From NCBI GenBank assembly GCA_900766785.1, contig CAAFWT010000137.1:1-28405 (forward strand): a DNA stretch of 28,405 bases, in the 5' to 3' direction. The position numbers and the translations under genes were made by a program. The notes beneath the pieces were generated by a model that was not told where the DNA came from, searched no databases, and saw only the letters and a program-made list of their open reading frames with translations. The number at the start of each line of letters is the position of its first letter. Positions within the stretch are counted from its first letter, which is position 1. Positions 16,801 to 23,067 of this stretch are shown here, one piece after another. The stretch comes from an uncultured Paraprevotella sp. (GTDB taxonomy: Bacteria > Bacteroidota > Bacteroidia > Bacteroidales > Bacteroidaceae).

Positions 16801-17415
16801 TTATTCTATACCTCTCAGGACCAGGGCTCTCATGACATCCTTGAATACCTCCAGGGATGTGGGCTCGCCATGATGCTTGTCCGGATCCCAGAGCATCCCT
16901 GTACAGATGCAGAAGCGTCGCTCCTTCTCCTCCAGTATGTTGTGATTGCAGCATCCCAGGCAGCCTCGCCAGAAGGCTTCGTCGTCCGTCAGCTGGTTGA
17001 AACTCACGGGTACGTATCCCAGTGCCGTATTCATCTTCATCACAGCATCACCGCTGGTGAGGCTGAATATCTTGGCATGTGGCCATCGTATGCGTGCCAG
17101 TGTGAATGTGTAGTCCTTGATACGTTTTGCCACACCTCTTCCTTGATAATCGGGGTGCACTATGAGGCCGCTGGTGGTGACATAATGCTTGTTTCCCCAG
17201 GTTTCTATATAACTGAAGCCTGCAAACTTGTCTCCGTCGAGTGCCAGTATGGCTTTTGCTTCTTTCATCTTAGTGGCCACGTACTCATGAGTACGTTTGG
17301 CAATGCCTGTCCCGCGTTTCTTAGCGGCTTCCTCTATGGTGGCCAGTATGGTGTCCACGTATATCTCGTGTGCTGCCTCTGCCACCACTATCCTTATGTT
17401 GTCTTCCTGTGTCAT
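16801..17415 (-). CDS. GNAT-family N-acyltransferase in the arginine cluster
   Basis: The 204-residue protein has a GNAT acyl-CoA-binding motif, HPDYQGRGVAKRI (87-99), in a typical fold from about 7 to 150. After the GNAT core comes a cysteine-rich tail with C152, C155, C156, C169 and C171 (pattern GCLGCCNHNIL, then FCICTGML), which could bind a metal. It lies between argR and argG, all read leftward. Because the window has no classical argA or argJ, this protein is a reasonable candidate for the enzyme that acylates glutamate at the start of the pathway. That role is inferred only from position and family; acylation of another substrate is equally possible from sequence alone. Confidence 0.82.
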   Translation of the reverse strand: MTQEDNIRIVVAEAAHEIYVDTILATIEEAAKKRGTGIAKRTHEYVATKMKEAKAILALDGDKFAGFSYIETWGNKHYVTTSGLIVHPDYQGRGVAKRIKDYTFTLARIRWPHAKIFSLTSGDAVMKMNTALGYVPVSFNQLTDDEAFWRGCLGCCNHNILEEKERRFCICTGMLWDPDKHHGEPTSLEVFKDVMRALVLRGIE

Positions 17416-17485
17416 CGCTCTCGTCCATGCGGGCTGTAGTGCCCGTAACTTTGTTTTGCCTTCTTGCTTTCTGAAATATGTTGCT

Positions 17486-17992
17486 TTATTGGATAATCTC
17501 TCTCTCTTCGTTGGTCATGTTGTTGGCCAACTGCGGCACTATGCCGAGTATGATGCTGCGTGCATCCTCTCGCATGACATTCTCGTCCAGTACCACCAGC
17601 ACGGTGTCATCGCCCGCAACTGAGCCGAGGAAGAATGGGTGAGCAATGGTGTCTATCTCCAGTGCCACCATGCTGGCATGCCCTGGTGGCGTGTGTACCA
17701 CCATGATGTTGCCCGAGAATTTCACGTTCCATTTCTTCTTGTCGAGTTCCTCACGAGTGGGTGCCACCACAAACTGACCTTCATGTGGCAGCGCGTATGC
17801 ACTGTGACCACTCTTCCCACGCACTTTACTGATGCGTAATTGCTTGAGATCTCGGCTCAATGTGGTCTGAGTACAAGGGAAACCTGCCTTGTCGAGCTCT
17901 ATCATCAGGTCTTCCTGGCTGCACACCATCTGCGAGGATACTATCATGCGAATGGTTTGCAGACGAGTCTTCTTGTCGTTCCGTTTTTGCAT
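17486..17992 (-). CDS. argR: Arginine repressor ArgR
   Basis: ArgR is the arginine-responsive DNA-binding regulator. The 168-residue protein has the N-terminal winged helix (about 8-70) with the recognition element TQTTLSRDLKQL (41-52), where S46-R47 matches the conserved SR pair. The C-terminal hexamerisation and arginine-binding domain (about 92-160) carries GSVAGDDTVLVV (123-134), with the aspartates that bind arginine. It heads the leftward cluster and is 70 bases upstream of the GNAT gene, so it probably controls its own operon. A -7 element lies 20 bases upstream of its ATG. Confidence 0.96.
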   Translation of the reverse strand: MQKRNDKKTRLQTIRMIVSSQMVCSQEDLMIELDKAGFPCTQTTLSRDLKQLRISKVRGKSGHSAYALPHEGQFVVAPTREELDKKKWNVKFSGNIMVVHTPPGHASMVALEIDTIAHPFFLGSVAGDDTVLVVLDENVMREDARSIILGIVPQLANNMTNEEREIIQ

Positions 17993-18011
17993 ATTATTTC
18001 CTTTCTGGCTG

Positions 18012-18019
18012 CAAAGTTA
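18012..18019 (-). promoter_or_regulatory. Putative argR-cluster promoter -7 element
   Basis: TAACTTTG on the minus strand is an exact TAnnTTTG match and is followed by C. No clear TTTG lies 19-21 bases upstream. Transcription would begin near 18005, giving a very short leader before the argR ATG at 17992. Confidence 0.55.
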
Positions 18020-18029
18020 CTAAAATTAC

Positions 18030-18098
18030 TGCATATAGAGGCGTGATTTACCCCGTAATATGCAAATATATTCCTCCTATTGTGCATATTTATGCGCA
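18030..18098. promoter_or_regulatory. Putative ArgR operator sites upstream of argR
   Basis: TGCATAT (18030-18036), ATATGCA (18058-18064) and the 18-bp near-palindrome at 18081-18098 (TGTGCATA/TATGCGCA arms) share a GCATA half-site. AT-centred palindromes of this size resemble ARG boxes in form, though the E. coli consensus half-site is TGAAT. They lie upstream of the -7 element at 18012, where autoregulation would act. Assignment to ArgR is inference. Confidence 0.4.
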
Positions 18099-18230
18099 AA
18101 CTGTTTCTCTGTTAACAACTTACCTGTAATCTGTCATGCATGTGGGGGCATACGAAACTGATGACGGTTCTCCGAAATGTCTTGGGGAGGTGCAGGCAGC
18201 ATACTCATCTGCATCTCTCCACAGGGGTTT

Positions 18231-18250
18231 TCCCGCAAACGTTTGCGGGA
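18231..18250. repeat. Perfect 20-bp palindrome
   Basis: TCCCGCAAAC followed directly by its exact reverse complement. It is the first member of a cluster of palindromes reaching to 18554 and shares its core GCAAACGTT with the next inverted repeat at 18258-18289. No gene overlaps it convincingly. Confidence 0.9.
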
Positions 18251-18257
18251 GCGGTTT

Positions 18258-18289
18258 ATAACGTTTGCATCCTCGGTTGCAAACGTTAT
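18258..18289. repeat. Perfect 12-bp inverted repeat with 8-base loop
   Basis: ATAACGTTTGCA (18258-18269) pairs exactly with 18278-18289. It uses the same AACGTTTGC 'word' as the palindrome at 18231-18250, now split by an 8-base spacer. Confidence 0.85.
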
Positions 18290-18319
18290 CCCTGGCGGAC
18301 GCATGTATTTGCCATGTCG

Positions 18320-18359
18320 GACGCACGTACGTGCAGGAGCGGTTACAAGTACGTGCGTC
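18320..18359. repeat. 12-bp palindrome plus 11-bp inverted repeat of a second 'word'
   Basis: GCACGTACGTGC (18323-18334) is a perfect palindrome. GACGCACGTAC (18320-18330) also pairs exactly with 18349-18359. A degenerate copy, GGACGCATGTA, occurs at 18298-18308. The spacer GGAGCGGTT after the palindrome (18336-18344) also follows the first palindrome, at 18248-18256, so the two blocks share a layout but not a core sequence. Confidence 0.82.
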
Positions 18360-18387
18360 TGAATTTGGACCAAATAGGCTCGGCGGA

Positions 18388-18467
18388 TGCAGTGCACTGC
18401 AAGACGGGATGCAGTGCACTGCAGGACGGGTTGCACTGCACTGCGGGGAGGGTTGCAGTGCACTGCG
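18388..18467. repeat. Four 14-bp palindromes at an exact 22-bp period
   Basis: TGCAGTGCACTGCA is perfect at 18388-18401 and 18410-18423. Variants with two and one changes lie at 18432-18445 and 18454-18467. All four starts are exactly 22 bases apart, separated by 8-base G-rich spacers (AGACGGGA, GGACGGGT, GGGAGGGT). Open reading frames run through the array on both strands, which is expected for stop-poor palindromic DNA and is not evidence for a protein. Confidence 0.92.
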
Positions 18468-18536
18468 TAGAAAACCACTCTTTTTCTCCCAGCCTCACGG
18501 ATTATGTCATGAGCAGTGAGATGAGGGTTTCTTCGC

Positions 18537-18554
18537 GCGTGCACGCATACGTAT
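18537..18554. repeat. Adjacent palindromes GCGTGCACGC and ATACGTAT
   Basis: A perfect 10-bp palindrome (18537-18546) is followed directly by a perfect 8-bp one (18547-18554) and then an alternating TA tract. They mark the right-hand end of the palindrome-rich region. Confidence 0.7.
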
Positions 18555-18677
18555 ATATATAATGTATAAAAGGTCGTCCAATGACGGAAAATCATTTCGT
18601 AAGCGCCCGTAATGCTAATAAATGTTAAACCCTATCGAATTTTTATGCTCATCTATTGCTATATATCTCAAAAGAAC

Positions 18678-18685
18678 TACCTTTG
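18678..18685 (+). promoter_or_regulatory. Putative -7 element for the GntR/ABC operon
   Basis: TACCTTTG followed by C is an exact -7 match. A weak -33 (ATTG at 18655-18658) lies 19 bases upstream. Transcription would begin near 18692, about 27 bases before the ATG at 18719. No other good promoter is seen in the rightward gene run, so this may serve several of the following genes. Confidence 0.55.
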
Positions 18686-18718
18686 CAGTGTACTATATAA
18701 CTATTACACTAATAAGAT

Positions 18719-19450
18719 ATGATAGACATAAGTAATGTAACGTTTGAATACCGCAAAGGTAAGCCCGTACTGAAGGACTTTAGTTTGTCCTTCCCTCAGG
18801 GTGGCGTTTATGGTTTGCTTGGCAAGAACGGCACAGGTAAGAGTACTTTGCTTTATCTGATTTCCGGTTTGCTTCGTCCTCGTCACGGGGAGGTACGTGT
18901 GGATGGCATGCTCTCTGCCAATCGTCAGCCTCAGATGCTGCGTGAGATTTTCCTGGTTCCTGAGGAGTATGATTTGCCCTCAGTAAGTCTGAAGAGTTAT
19001 ACCCGTGCACTCAAGTCCTTCTATCCTCGGTTCAGTGACGAACTGTTGCGTAAGTGCATAGAGGTTTTTGATCTGGAGATGGACATGCAGTTGGGCACTC
19101 TGTCCATGGGGCAGAAGAAGAAGGTGTACATGTGTGTGGCCTTGGCTACAGGCACCCGTGTTCTCCTGATGGACGAGCCAACCAATGGTCTTGACATCCT
19201 GAGCAAGAGTCAGTTCCGTAAGGTGGTGGTTCAGGGAATGGATGAGGATAAGACCGTACTGGTGAGCACTCATCAGGTGCATGATGTGGAGCGACTGCTG
19301 GATCATGTAACCATTATCAATGGCAATCAGGTTCTGATGCATGGTCCGCTCAATGAGGACAACGGTCCTGTGGATTTGGAGAAATTGTTTATAGAGACAG
19401 TGGAGGGCATACACACCAGTGACTCTGACCGCCAGGCGATAATCAAGTAA
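18719..19450 (+). CDS. ABC transporter ATP-binding protein (YtrB-like)
   Basis: This 243-residue cytoplasmic ATPase has Walker A GKNGTGKST (35-43), the signature LSMGQKKKV (128-136), Walker B VLLMDEPTNGLD (148-159) and the switch histidine H185 in STHQVHD. The Q-loop region reads FLVPEEY (78-84), with no obvious glutamine. It is followed after 18 bases by a membrane protein and then by a short GntR regulator, a set resembling the Bacillus ytr module, where the regulator responds to cell-wall-active compounds. The transported substrate is unknown; modules of this kind often act in envelope-stress response rather than nutrient uptake. Confidence 0.92.
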   Translation: MIDISNVTFEYRKGKPVLKDFSLSFPQGGVYGLLGKNGTGKSTLLYLISGLLRPRHGEVRVDGMLSANRQPQMLREIFLVPEEYDLPSVSLKSYTRALKSFYPRFSDELLRKCIEVFDLEMDMQLGTLSMGQKKKVYMCVALATGTRVLLMDEPTNGLDILSKSQFRKVVVQGMDEDKTVLVSTHQVHDVERLLDHVTIINGNQVLMHGPLNEDNGPVDLEKLFIETVEGIHTSDSDRQAIIK

Positions 19451-19452
19451 CT

Positions 19453-19459
19453 AAGGAGG
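19453..19459 (+). promoter_or_regulatory. Strong Shine-Dalgarno sequence before the permease-like gene
   Basis: AAGGAGG lies 9 bases before the ATG at 19469. Most starts in this window lack such a sequence, so it stands out and supports the start chosen. It may raise translation of the membrane partner relative to the ATPase. Confidence 0.6.
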
Positions 19460-19468
19460 AGAAGCATT

Positions 19469-20350
19469 ATGATACAGTTTGAAATGAAGCGTTTCCTGAG
19501 CGTTGCACGCTGGGATATGACTATCAACAAGAAATTCTATATGAGTCAGGTGGCCTGCCTGTTGGCTCTGGCAGTGTCCCCTGTGGTGTTTCAGTACCTC
19601 TTGTGGTGGTCCAGTGGCAGTATTTCCATCTTTGATTTCAGTGGGAATACTGCGGGTATGAATGTTCCCCTTAAGAATACTCTGGATGTAGGTTTTTTCC
19701 ATGTGGCCGTATCCAGTTTTATTCCTATCATCTCTCTTGGATATATGTTCCACAATCTGGTGAACAAGCAGGGGCGGATAGCAGAACTCACTCTTCCTGC
19801 CAGTAATGCTGAGCGGTTCCTTTGGCATACCGTCTTTTCATTGATAGCTCCCATGCTGGTGTTTGGATGCAGTGTGCTGGTTGCCGATGTCGTAAATCTG
19901 CTTTTCGCTCTGCTCTTTGGATGCTTATCCATAGTGTCCTCCCTCACCTATTCATGGCTGAGCACTAGTGTAAGTGGAATCTTTTATCTGCATAGCAGTC
20001 TGGAGCAATCGTGGTGGATGTTTACATTCATGACGCTCTCATCACTCTGCTACGTAAGTACCTTCGCATTGGGCAATGCCGTCAAGTACCGTTACAATAT
20101 CATACTTACCTGGTTGGCTCACATGCTTTTCTGGGTGACTTTGGGTTTGGGATCTATGTTTGTCTTCGGTTTGCTTATGCAAATTCTGGGTCGTGACTGT
20201 TTTTCTCATTTGGTGATAGATATCAATATCGACACCCCCATCTGGTTTGCATTGGGCAGTGTGCTCATGCTTATCTTGCTGGTGGGCATATGGGCCCTTA
20301 CTTACTGGTTGTACTGCAGAGCGCAGATTACCACCCGTCGAAATCGTTAA
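19469..20350 (+). CDS. Membrane protein, probable permease partner of the YtrB-like ATPase
   Basis: The 293-residue protein has about six hydrophobic segments, roughly at 28-48, 68-92, 107-155 (two), 170-188, 202-240 and 257-283, with basic residues at the C-terminus (TTRRNR). It has no recognisable catalytic motif. Position between an ABC ATPase and a GntR regulator suggests that it is the transporter's membrane part. I recognise no named family with confidence. Confidence 0.75.
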   Translation: MIQFEMKRFLSVARWDMTINKKFYMSQVACLLALAVSPVVFQYLLWWSSGSISIFDFSGNTAGMNVPLKNTLDVGFFHVAVSSFIPIISLGYMFHNLVNKQGRIAELTLPASNAERFLWHTVFSLIAPMLVFGCSVLVADVVNLLFALLFGCLSIVSSLTYSWLSTSVSGIFYLHSSLEQSWWMFTFMTLSSLCYVSTFALGNAVKYRYNIILTWLAHMLFWVTLGLGSMFVFGLLMQILGRDCFSHLVIDINIDTPIWFALGSVLMLILLVGIWALTYWLYCRAQITTRRNR

Positions 20351-20365
20351 CAAATACTATGTGTT

Positions 20366-20722
20366 ATGGAGTTTAAGGAACAAAAAGCTATATATCTGCA
20401 GATTGCGGAACATGTATGCGACGAGATTCTCTCGGGCAAGTACCACGAGGGCGACAAGCTCCCTTCGGTGCGTGAACTGGCCATGGAAGCAGAGGTGAAC
20501 GTCAATACAGTGGCCCGGTCGCTGGAGTGGCTGCAACTGAAAGGAGTGGCCTGTACGAAACGTGGATTGGGAAACTTTGTTGCCGAAGGTGGTGCACATG
20601 CCGTGGAGACTCTTCGCAGAGAGGAGTTCTTCACAGAGCAGTTGCCCGACCTCTTCAGGGTGATGCGAGCTTTGGGTGTGAGCATCGAAGAGGTGGTCTC
20701 TCAATGGCGGGCCGAGGAATAA
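20366..20722 (+). CDS. GntR-family transcriptional regulator (YtrA subfamily)
   Basis: The 118-residue protein has the GntR winged helix at about 8-75, with GDKLPSVRELAMEAEVNVNT (29-48) containing the classic PSVRELA recognition segment, then a short C-terminal helical tail and no large effector domain. That length is typical of the YtrA subfamily, whose members usually repress linked ABC transporters. It starts 15 bases after the membrane-protein stop. It probably controls its own operon and perhaps the downstream efflux genes. No clear inverted-repeat operator was identified near 18678. Confidence 0.93.
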   Translation: MEFKEQKAIYLQIAEHVCDEILSGKYHEGDKLPSVRELAMEAEVNVNTVARSLEWLQLKGVACTKRGLGNFVAEGGAHAVETLRREEFFTEQLPDLFRVMRALGVSIEEVVSQWRAEE

Positions 20723-20786
20723 GTAAAGAGAAATATGAGAGAGTAATCAATTTATTAACGTAAAACAATAAAAATATTTTAGAGTT

Positions 20787-21485
20787 ATGATTAGTTCATT
20801 GTCACAGTTGCGCGCAAAAGGTCGCGCCGATCTTAGTGGACGCTGGAATGAAGCAGCCATGTTTACATTTGTATATCTGATAGTCATGGGTTTCGTATCC
20901 GCGTTGGGAAGCGGACTGGATAGTCTGGTGCTTGGTCCACGTACCCTTGTTTATACCTCAGACATAAGTTATGTGAGTGCTGTCTCCGGATCTCTATCCG
21001 GTGTGTTTGTAATCATTCTCACAGTGCTCGCCCTGCCCATAGGTTGGGGATACTCTGTAGCCTTCCTGGGCAATCATCGCGCCGAGAGCGACGATCCTTT
21101 TGGTGTGGGCAACATGTTTGTAGGTTATCACGATTTCCGTCGAGTGACGCTTACATTGATTCTCAGTGCCATCATACAGATCCTGTTTTATTGCCTGCTC
21201 ATAATCCCTGGCTTCTGGATGAGTTTGCGCTTGGCTCTGGTACAGTATATCTTGCGTGACAATCCTGAGCTCAGTCCTAAACAGGTGCTGCGCCTCAGTG
21301 CAGAGATGATGTATGGTCACAAGTGGAAACTCTTCCTTCTGATGCTGACTTTCATCGGTTGGGGCATCCTGTGCATTTTCACTTTGGGCATAGGTTATTT
21401 CTGGCTGGCTCCTTACATTGACCAGACCATGGCAAACTTCTATGAGGAGGTCAAGGCTGATTATGAAGGCAGAAAGGGTGAATAA
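20787..21485 (+). CDS. DUF975-like integral membrane protein
   Basis: The 232-residue protein has an N-terminal amphipathic segment (SQLRAKGRADLSGRWNEA) and four or five hydrophobic stretches, at about 24-48, 67-92, 115-150, 178-205 and the following LAPYIDQTMANFYEE. That ending and the early membrane entry match, from memory, the DUF975 family, which has no established function. It follows the GntR gene by 64 bases and precedes the DUF2807 lipoprotein by 52 bases. Its place between a regulator and an efflux system suggests an envelope role, but this is inference. Confidence 0.75.
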   Translation: MISSLSQLRAKGRADLSGRWNEAAMFTFVYLIVMGFVSALGSGLDSLVLGPRTLVYTSDISYVSAVSGSLSGVFVIILTVLALPIGWGYSVAFLGNHRAESDDPFGVGNMFVGYHDFRRVTLTLILSAIIQILFYCLLIIPGFWMSLRLALVQYILRDNPELSPKQVLRLSAEMMYGHKWKLFLLMLTFIGWGILCIFTLGIGYFWLAPYIDQTMANFYEEVKADYEGRKGE

Positions 21486-21537
21486 TGAATCTGTGTTTGT
21501 CTGTAATTTGAGTATAATAGAATTAGGGAGTAATATA

Positions 21538-22347
21538 ATGAAGAAAAGTATAGTCCTGGCTGCACTCTTGGTGTGCACCAGCATGATGACCTCGTGCAAC
21601 CAGATGAGCAGTGCTCTCTTGAAGTTCTCCATGGAGAAATTGTTCGATCATGAATATGAGAACAGCAAGACACGCGGACCTGTGGTAGACAATCCCATAG
21701 AAATCGGTTCCTTCAATGAAATTAAGGTTTCTGGAAATGTCATGGTGGTTTATACCCAGGGAGATTCCTGTACACTCACCTTCCATGGCAATGAATTGGA
21801 TTTGCAGGAGTATGACGTGAAGGTGAAGGAGGGCTGCCTGCGCATCCTGTTGAAGGATGGACGGACCAGTGTCAACCAAGAAACACCCAGGCTCACTGCC
21901 ATCATCTCCTCTCCAACGTTAGAGAAGGTGGAAGTTATGGGAGCATGCTGCATGGAGATTCCTGACACGTTACACCAGGATAGCTCGTTTGAGTTTGAAG
22001 TGAGTGGAATGGCCAGCCTGCAGGCAAACTGTATTGAGGTGAAGAAGTTTGACCTTGATGTCAGTGGAGCTTCCAACTTGATCATCAAGCGTCTGAAGGC
22101 ACAGGATGAAGCCAGCTTGGAGATGAGTGGAGCTTGCAACATACAAGCGGCTGTGCAGAGTCCTGATGTAGAGATCAATATGAGTGGAGCAGGAAGTGCT
22201 GATATCAATGTGGAATCAGAAAAGGTAGAGGCCGACCTGTCCGGTACCAGTAGCCTGGTGGTTAGTGGAAAGTGTGGCAGACTGATAGTGGAGACCTCTG
22301 GCATGTCGGACCTGAATGCCAACAATCTGAAGGTGACAGAGAAATGA
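21538..22347 (+). CDS. DUF2807 (GIN-domain) lipoprotein
   Basis: The ATG at 21538 gives a 269-residue protein with a lipoprotein signal, MKKSIVLAAL then a lipobox ending MTSC (C20). An upstream in-frame extension overlaps the previous gene and is rejected. The mature part begins with the head-GIN pattern IGSFNEIKVSGNVMVVYTQG. A C-terminal run of short repeats follows, with SGA, SGM or SGT every 15-25 residues (DVSGASNL, EMSGACNI, NMSGAGSA, DLSGTSSL), typical of a right-handed beta-helix. A stretch of two cysteines (MGACCME) is unusual. Its stop overlaps the next ATPase's ATG (ATGA). Family function is unknown; it is probably anchored in the outer or inner membrane facing the periplasm. Confidence 0.88.
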   Translation: MKKSIVLAALLVCTSMMTSCNQMSSALLKFSMEKLFDHEYENSKTRGPVVDNPIEIGSFNEIKVSGNVMVVYTQGDSCTLTFHGNELDLQEYDVKVKEGCLRILLKDGRTSVNQETPRLTAIISSPTLEKVEVMGACCMEIPDTLHQDSSFEFEVSGMASLQANCIEVKKFDLDVSGASNLIIKRLKAQDEASLEMSGACNIQAAVQSPDVEINMSGAGSADINVESEKVEADLSGTSSLVVSGKCGRLIVETSGMSDLNANNLKVTEK

Positions 22348-23060
22348 TACATCTGGAGGGTATTCATAAGACCTACCAGGGTGCTCAACCCCTGCATGTA
22401 CTCAGAGGCATCAACCTTGATATTGCACCAGGCGAACTGGTGTCCATCATGGGAGCCTCTGGGTCAGGCAAGAGTACCTTGCTCAATATCCTGGGCATAC
22501 TCGACTCCTATGATGAGGGAGAGTACATCCTGGCAGGTACCCCTATCCGTAACCTGAGTGAGAACAAGGCTGCTGATTTGCGCAACAGACTGCTGGGATT
22601 CATCTTCCAGAGTTTCAATCTGGTGGGATTCAAGACTGCGGTGGAGAATGTGGCCTTGCCACTGTTCTATCAGGGAGTGAGCCGGCGCAAGAGAAATGCC
22701 CTCGCTATGGAATACCTTGACCGTCTGGGACTTGCCGATTGGGCTCATCATTATCCCAGCGAACTCTCTGGCGGACAGAAGCAGCGTGTGGCCATAGCAC
22801 GAGCATTGGTGACACAGCCTAAGGTGATACTGGCCGATGAGCCTACTGGTGCCCTGGACAGTCATACCTCACTGGAGGTGATGCAGATCCTCAGACAGCT
22901 TCACGATCAGGGCATGACCATCGTGGTGGTGACTCATGAGAGTGGCGTGGCTTATCAGACAGATAAGATTGTTCATATCAAGGATGGCCTGATAGAGCGT
23001 ATAGAGACCAATCCCAAGGCCTCTGACGTTCCCTTTGGTATCCACGGACTAATGAAATAG
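22344..23060 (+). CDS. MacB/LolD-type ABC transporter ATP-binding protein
   Basis: The 238-residue ATPase has Walker A GASGSGKST (37-45), signature LSGGQKQRVAIARAL (141-155), Walker B VILADEPTGALD (161-172) and the switch histidine in VVTHES. This is the MacB/LolD class that powers mechanotransmission by FtsX-type permeases instead of moving solute through the membrane itself. The ATG at 22344 overlaps the lipoprotein stop; an upstream start inside that gene is rejected. Two permeases, an adaptor and a TolC-like protein follow directly. Confidence 0.94.
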   Translation: MIHLEGIHKTYQGAQPLHVLRGINLDIAPGELVSIMGASGSGKSTLLNILGILDSYDEGEYILAGTPIRNLSENKAADLRNRLLGFIFQSFNLVGFKTAVENVALPLFYQGVSRRKRNALAMEYLDRLGLADWAHHYPSELSGGQKQRVAIARALVTQPKVILADEPTGALDSHTSLEVMQILRQLHDQGMTIVVVTHESGVAYQTDKIVHIKDGLIERIETNPKASDVPFGIHGLMK

Positions 23061-23067
23061 GTAGGGC

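Noticed and set aside
18231..18467. CRISPR array, suggested by regular repeats.
   Set aside because: Spacers are only 8 bases and nearly identical, repeats are 14-bp palindromes, and no cas genes are present.
18161..18587. ATGACGG occurs at both 18161-18167 and 18581-18587 and could be a target-site duplication around a ~413-bp mobile element containing the palindromes.
   Set aside because: Seven bases can match by chance at this distance, and no terminal inverted repeats lie just inside the two copies. Kept only as a hint to examine element ends.
18001..18718. Possible replication origin, suggested by many palindromes and AT-rich edges.
   Set aside because: No cluster of DnaA boxes (TTATCCACA type) was seen, and neighbouring genes are not those usually found near oriC.
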